A stretch of DNA of 64,000 bases from Actinomycetales bacterium (GTDB taxonomy: Bacteria > Actinomycetota > Actinomycetes > S36-B12), in contig JAGWXF010000001.1 of assembly GCA_018970025.1 (NCBI GenBank), positions 124,001-188,000 on the forward strand, in the 5' to 3' direction. Positions 60,349 to 64,000 of the stretch are shown piece by piece. A program made the translations under genes and the position numbers. Each line of letters starts with the position of its first letter. The stretch's first letter is position 1. A model generated the notes under the pieces. It made no database searches, was not told the DNA's origin, and saw only the letters and a list, made by a program, of their open reading frames with translations.

Positions 60349-61218
60349 ATGGCCTTCATGACCGCCGCTCCGCCCTTGCGCGTGCAGCAGTTGGCCACCG
60401 CCCGTGCATGGCTGACAGCCACTGAGTCGCTCCGAGGCGCAGACCCGGTGCTGCTGAACGTGCCCGGCAGCGTCGCCGAAGCCGTGGACGCAGGCGCGCG
60501 GTACGACCGCGAGCTCTGGCTCACCGTGGTCGCTGGAGACGACGTCATCGGATGCGCGATGCGCACGTCACCCTGGCCTGCCTACGTCGGACCGATGCCG
60601 GATGAGGCTGCGCACCTCGTCGGGCACTGGCTCCTGGAGCATGGGGGCCCTCTGCCTGGGCTCACAGGGCCCGTCACCACGGTTGCCGCAGTGGCCGCGG
60701 GGATGGGGTGCTCGTGGACGGTCCGCATGCGAGAGACCGTCCGAGTGCTCGACGCGCTCCGGGAGCCTGCCTGGTGCCACGGCTCACTGCGTCTGGCTGC
60801 GCAAGCGGACCTGCCGCTCCTGCTGCGATGGTTCGAGGACTTCCACCGCGAGGCGGATCTGGCTGTGGCTCCACGTGAGGAGCAGGTCGTCACCGCAGTC
60901 CGCGAGGAGCGGCTATGGCTGTGGGCCGACGGGACACCCGTTGCGATGGGAGGTCATGCGCGGGTCGTCACGACACCCGGCGGGACCGTCGGCCGCATCG
61001 GCCCCATCTACACGGTGCCGGTCGCCCGGAGGAAGGGATACGGCTCCGCCCTGACGCACGCGATCGCGACGAGACTGACCTCCTGCTGCGACACCGTGAT
61101 GCTCTTCGCCGACGCGGAGAACCCGACCAGCAACGGCATCTACGAGCGGCTCGGATTCGAGGCTGTGACCGAAGTCGTCGAGGCCGAACTCGACACGAGC
61201 AGCGGCCACCGCCCGTGA
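60349..61218 (+). CDS. GNAT family N-acetyltransferase
   Basis: C-terminal GNAT core RIGPIYTVPVARRKGYGSALTHAIATRL...LFADAENPTSNGIYERLGFEAV. Confidence 0.88.
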   Translation: MAFMTAAPPLRVQQLATARAWLTATESLRGADPVLLNVPGSVAEAVDAGARYDRELWLTVVAGDDVIGCAMRTSPWPAYVGPMPDEAAHLVGHWLLEHGGPLPGLTGPVTTVAAVAAGMGCSWTVRMRETVRVLDALREPAWCHGSLRLAAQADLPLLLRWFEDFHREADLAVAPREEQVVTAVREERLWLWADGTPVAMGGHARVVTTPGGTVGRIGPIYTVPVARRKGYGSALTHAIATRLTSCCDTVMLFADAENPTSNGIYERLGFEAVTEVVEAELDTSSGHRP

Positions 61219-61253
61219 CGAGGCGGCATGAGGGCCTCGCATGCGTCGCAGCG

Positions 61254-61682
61254 ATGGCACACTGGCAGAGGGGCGCGGCAACGGGAAGCGTGCGAGCCGT
61301 CTCCTTCGCGGCACTCTCCACTCTCAGCAGCGGCATGATTGTGTACGGCATCGGCTTCGACGAACTCGGCACCGACCGCCTCAGCCACCTCTACGGAGCT
61401 GAAGCGTTCGGCGGTGCTGTGCTCGTGGCGCTGGCACTCATTGCGCAGCGTCGACAGCTCGCCGGCATCATGGGATCGGCAGCCGCAGGCATCGTCATCG
61501 TCGTCGTGTCTGCCTGGGCGTTGAAGGACGTGGTTCGCGTGCAGGGCGACCTGATGACCGACGGCACCTTCGCCAAGGAGATGGTCTTCGGATTCGGCAG
61601 CTGGCCTTCGCGCTTGCGACGGTTGCCTGCATCATGGCTAGCCGGCGCAGCTCTGCCGCTGCTGCTGCGTAGGGCAGCCTGA
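61254..61682 (+). CDS. Hypothetical small membrane protein
   Basis: Four hydrophobic segments (ALSTLSSGMIVYGIGF, AVLVALALIAQ, GSAAAGIVIVVVSAWAL, LAGAALPLLL). Confidence 0.55.
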   Translation: MAHWQRGAATGSVRAVSFAALSTLSSGMIVYGIGFDELGTDRLSHLYGAEAFGGAVLVALALIAQRRQLAGIMGSAAAGIVIVVVSAWALKDVVRVQGDLMTDGTFAKEMVFGFGSWPSRLRRLPASWLAGAALPLLLRRAA

Positions 61683-61684
61683 CT

Positions 61685-61717
61685 GCGGGCGGGTCACTCC
61701 CCCGGGCACTCGCCCGC
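61685..61717. terminator. Candidate hairpin between convergent genes
   Basis: GCGGGCG...CGCCCGC just after the stop of the membrane protein; no U-tract. Confidence 0.3.
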
Positions 61718-61823
61718 CCGGGCAGGAGGCCGATCGGAACGTCCCGGATCATGGTGTCGCGATGCACCACGACCTCATGGGTGCCGGTTGGCACACCTGC
61801 CTCGGAGACCGGCCAGCCGTCGG

Positions 61824-63488
61824 CTAGGCGCTGGCCTCGTACGTGATCCGTCCGTCCATCATGGTCAGCACCACGGGGACGGCATGAATCTCCTCGGGCT
61901 CGACACCGAAGAGGTCGCTACCGAGCAGGACGAGGTCGGCTCGCTTGCCTTCCTCGATCGACCCGATCTCATGCTCCAGGCGCAGTTGATACGCAGCATT
62001 GATCGTGTAGGCGCGAAGCGCGTCGTGCAGGCTCACGCGCTGTCGCGGCACGAAGGCTTCGTCCTGCGGGAAGCCAGGGCGCTTGCGGGTGACCGCAGCC
62101 TCGATCTGGATCAGGGGCGGCACCTCGTCGAGATCCACGCCGGGCAGGTCGGCCCCGAAGGTGACGATCGCCCCTGAGCGCACCAGATCGCCGTACGGGA
62201 AGACGCGCTCCTCCACCCGGGCGGCGCCAAGCAGGTCGTTGTAGATCTGCCGGTACTGCCCGTGGTAGTCCGTGCCCCACAGCGGCGTGCAGTTCGCCAG
62301 GACGCCCATCGCCGCGTAGCGCGGAATGTCCTCGGGGGCCACCAGCGTGTTGTGCGCGATGAGATGGCGCGAGTCGCCGCGGCCGATCTGCTCCTGGACT
62401 TCCTGGATGGCATCGAGCACGGTTCGCGCCGAGCCATCGGCATCGACATGGATGTGCATGTCGAAGCCAACCTCCTGCACGGCCCTGACCTGGGCCGCGA
62501 TGTGACCCTTGCTGAAGGTCATCTGCCCCAGGGACGGGTGAGCTCCGCACGAGGGCTCGAGCAGCAGCGCGCCCGCGCTGAACAGCGTGCCGTCAGCCCA
62601 CATCTTGCAGTGCGAGATCGACACATGCGGTGACCTCAGGCGCGCGTTCCAGTCAGCCAGGTTGTCCGCGATCGCCTGCGGGTCATCGGACTCGCTGCGC
62701 GTCCACACCGTGCCCGCGATGCGCACATCAAGCGTGCCCGCGATGTCGCGTGCGATGAGGTCCGCGTAGACGGGCTCGGAGGCGGCGCTCGCGGAGCCCA
62801 TGAACACCCCGGCCTCGAAGTATGCGGTGATGCCATACGACGGGGCCTTGTCGAGCGCGAGTGCCTGGGCCTCGCGGAAGACCTCCAGGGTGAAGGTGCC
62901 CAGGGCCGTGGTGATCGGGATGATCGAGGCGCCCTCCACCGCATGGCCTGTCGGGGTGCCGTCGGGATCGCGCACGTAGTACTGGTTCGCCTCGGGGTCC
63001 GGAGTGGAGGCGCTGATGCCGGCAGCCCTCATCGCCGCGGTGTTGAACCACAGGTCATGGATATCGGCCGAGTTCACCATCATCGGCACGTCGCCGGTGA
63101 TCTCGTCCAGCCACTCCCGACGCGGGGATTCGCCATGGAAGGAGCCTGGGTACCAGCCGAACCCGCGATAGACCGAGAGCCCCGGATGCTCATGCACGTA
63201 GGCGCGGATCGCGTCGAGGATCGCCTCCTTGCCGACAATGCCGCTGAGATCCACGCCGAGCTTGCCGACCGCCATCGTCGCCAGGTGGTCATGCGCATCG
63301 ATGAACCCAGGCAGCAGCATGCCGCCGGCCATGTCGACGATCCGGGCATCCTGCGGGGCACGCGCGCGGCCCTCGGCCTCGCTGCCGACGAAGGCGATGC
63401 GACTGGACTGCACGAGCACGCACTGGGCCCACGGCTGGCGGGCATCCATGGTGTAGACCGCGCCGCCGACGAAGAGAGTGGAGCTCAA
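61824..63488 (-). CDS. Amidohydrolase family protein (YtcJ-like)
   Basis: LFVGGAVYTMDARQPWAQCVLVQSSRIAFVG, LLPGFIDAHDHLA, FGADLPGVDLDEVPPLIQIEAAVTRK, GKRADLVLLGSDLF. Confidence 0.92.
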   Translation of the reverse strand: MSSTLFVGGAVYTMDARQPWAQCVLVQSSRIAFVGSEAEGRARAPQDARIVDMAGGMLLPGFIDAHDHLATMAVGKLGVDLSGIVGKEAILDAIRAYVHEHPGLSVYRGFGWYPGSFHGESPRREWLDEITGDVPMMVNSADIHDLWFNTAAMRAAGISASTPDPEANQYYVRDPDGTPTGHAVEGASIIPITTALGTFTLEVFREAQALALDKAPSYGITAYFEAGVFMGSASAASEPVYADLIARDIAGTLDVRIAGTVWTRSESDDPQAIADNLADWNARLRSPHVSISHCKMWADGTLFSAGALLLEPSCGAHPSLGQMTFSKGHIAAQVRAVQEVGFDMHIHVDADGSARTVLDAIQEVQEQIGRGDSRHLIAHNTLVAPEDIPRYAAMGVLANCTPLWGTDYHGQYRQIYNDLLGAARVEERVFPYGDLVRSGAIVTFGADLPGVDLDEVPPLIQIEAAVTRKRPGFPQDEAFVPRQRVSLHDALRAYTINAAYQLRLEHEIGSIEEGKRADLVLLGSDLFGVEPEEIHAVPVVLTMMDGRITYEASA

Positions 63489-63534
63489 CGGATCCTCCTG
63501 ACGTGCGCGCGGAGTGTCGAGCCCCCATGCTAGG

Positions 63535-64000
63535 AGGCAACGATGGTGCAGGGAAGCCTCACCCTCCCGCGATGGCGCTGGCCTGCTCGAGGAAGCCAGC
63601 AGCGGGCCCGACGCGCAGGTCGAGGAACCAGACGCTCTCGCCGTTGAGCAGCAGCACGACGGTAGCCATCACCGCCGCGACTACTGGCCAGGACCGCCAA
63701 CGCACCGATGAAAGCCCAAGGCCACATGCACGACCGCGGGAGTTGGGCGGGGCCGCTTCCGCGATGATGGCCAGGAGTCCCGAGACGACAATCCCGACCC
63801 CGCGGCCTTCGATGACCCGACCAACGGTGAGCAGTGCGAAGTTGGGCGTTGCCACGCACAGGACCGAACCACGCATGACAGGGATCAGCCCAGCGACGGC
63901 AGGGCCACATTCAAGGCACGTTCGTTGAGCGCGCCGATGAGCAGGGGGATTCCCGCCGAGATCACCACCTTGCACCAATGGACTGCTTCGTGGGCTCCCG
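63535..64000 (-). pseudogene. Frameshifted MFS transporter remnant (DHA2/EmrB-like), truncated by window edge
   Basis: MFS-like pieces in different minus frames: VVISAGIPLLIGALNERALNVALPSLG*, then FALLTVGRVIEGRGVGIVVSGLLAIIAEAAPPNSRGRA, then WAFIGALAVLA. Confidence 0.7.

Noticed and set aside
61495-61823. Minus-strand frame downstream of the amidohydrolase (LADGWPVSEAGVPTGTHEVVVHRDTMIRDVPIGLLPGRA)
   Set aside because: Looks protein-like for about 40 codons but has no recognisable family and no start or RBS; may be a remnant, insufficient support.
63675-63695. 15-mer actactggccaggac shared with about 35534
   Set aside because: A match of this length is expected about once or twice by chance in 64 kb; flanks do not align.

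Overview
GC-rich actinobacterial chromosome segment, about 64 kb. It is densely packed with many 4-bp ATGA start/stop overlaps and is mostly conserved core genome. Gene content and order closely parallel the Mycobacterium tuberculosis blocks Rv1822-Rv1832 (pgsA-like, gcvH, FHA, MerR/FtsR, bifunctional nuclease, MerR, glycine riboswitch, gcvP), Rv2050-Rv2052 (rbpA, ppm, lnt) and Rv2089-Rv2137 (pepE-like, 5'-3' exonuclease, helY, tatC/tatA, pafC/pafB, pafA, prcA, prcB, pup, dop, mpa, trmI, RecB-like, metH, PAC2, mshC, SCO1664/DUF3090/phosphomutase trio, uppP). Left of these are an ABC exporter, SURF1, dodecin, fabG/fabI, the tldD/tldE pair, sixA/serB and an FeS-type photolyase operon. The right end (about 59.3-64 kb), after a tRNA-Leu(GAG), looks accessory: two GNAT acetyltransferases, a small membrane protein, an amidohydrolase, a duplicated tRNA 3'-end fragment and a frameshifted MFS pseudogene. 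No CRISPR array, rRNA, intact transposase or phage genes were seen. The most unusual signals are a 31-bp tandem hairpin-repeat array plus an 18-bp inverted repeat upstream of helY, a tRNA-3'-end direct repeat, a four-copy GACTCA motif cluster, a zinc-ribbon/FHA protein in the GarA position, and a coupled kinase-fold/Zn-ribbon/phosphatase gene trio. All functional calls come from reading the sequence; no database searches were run.
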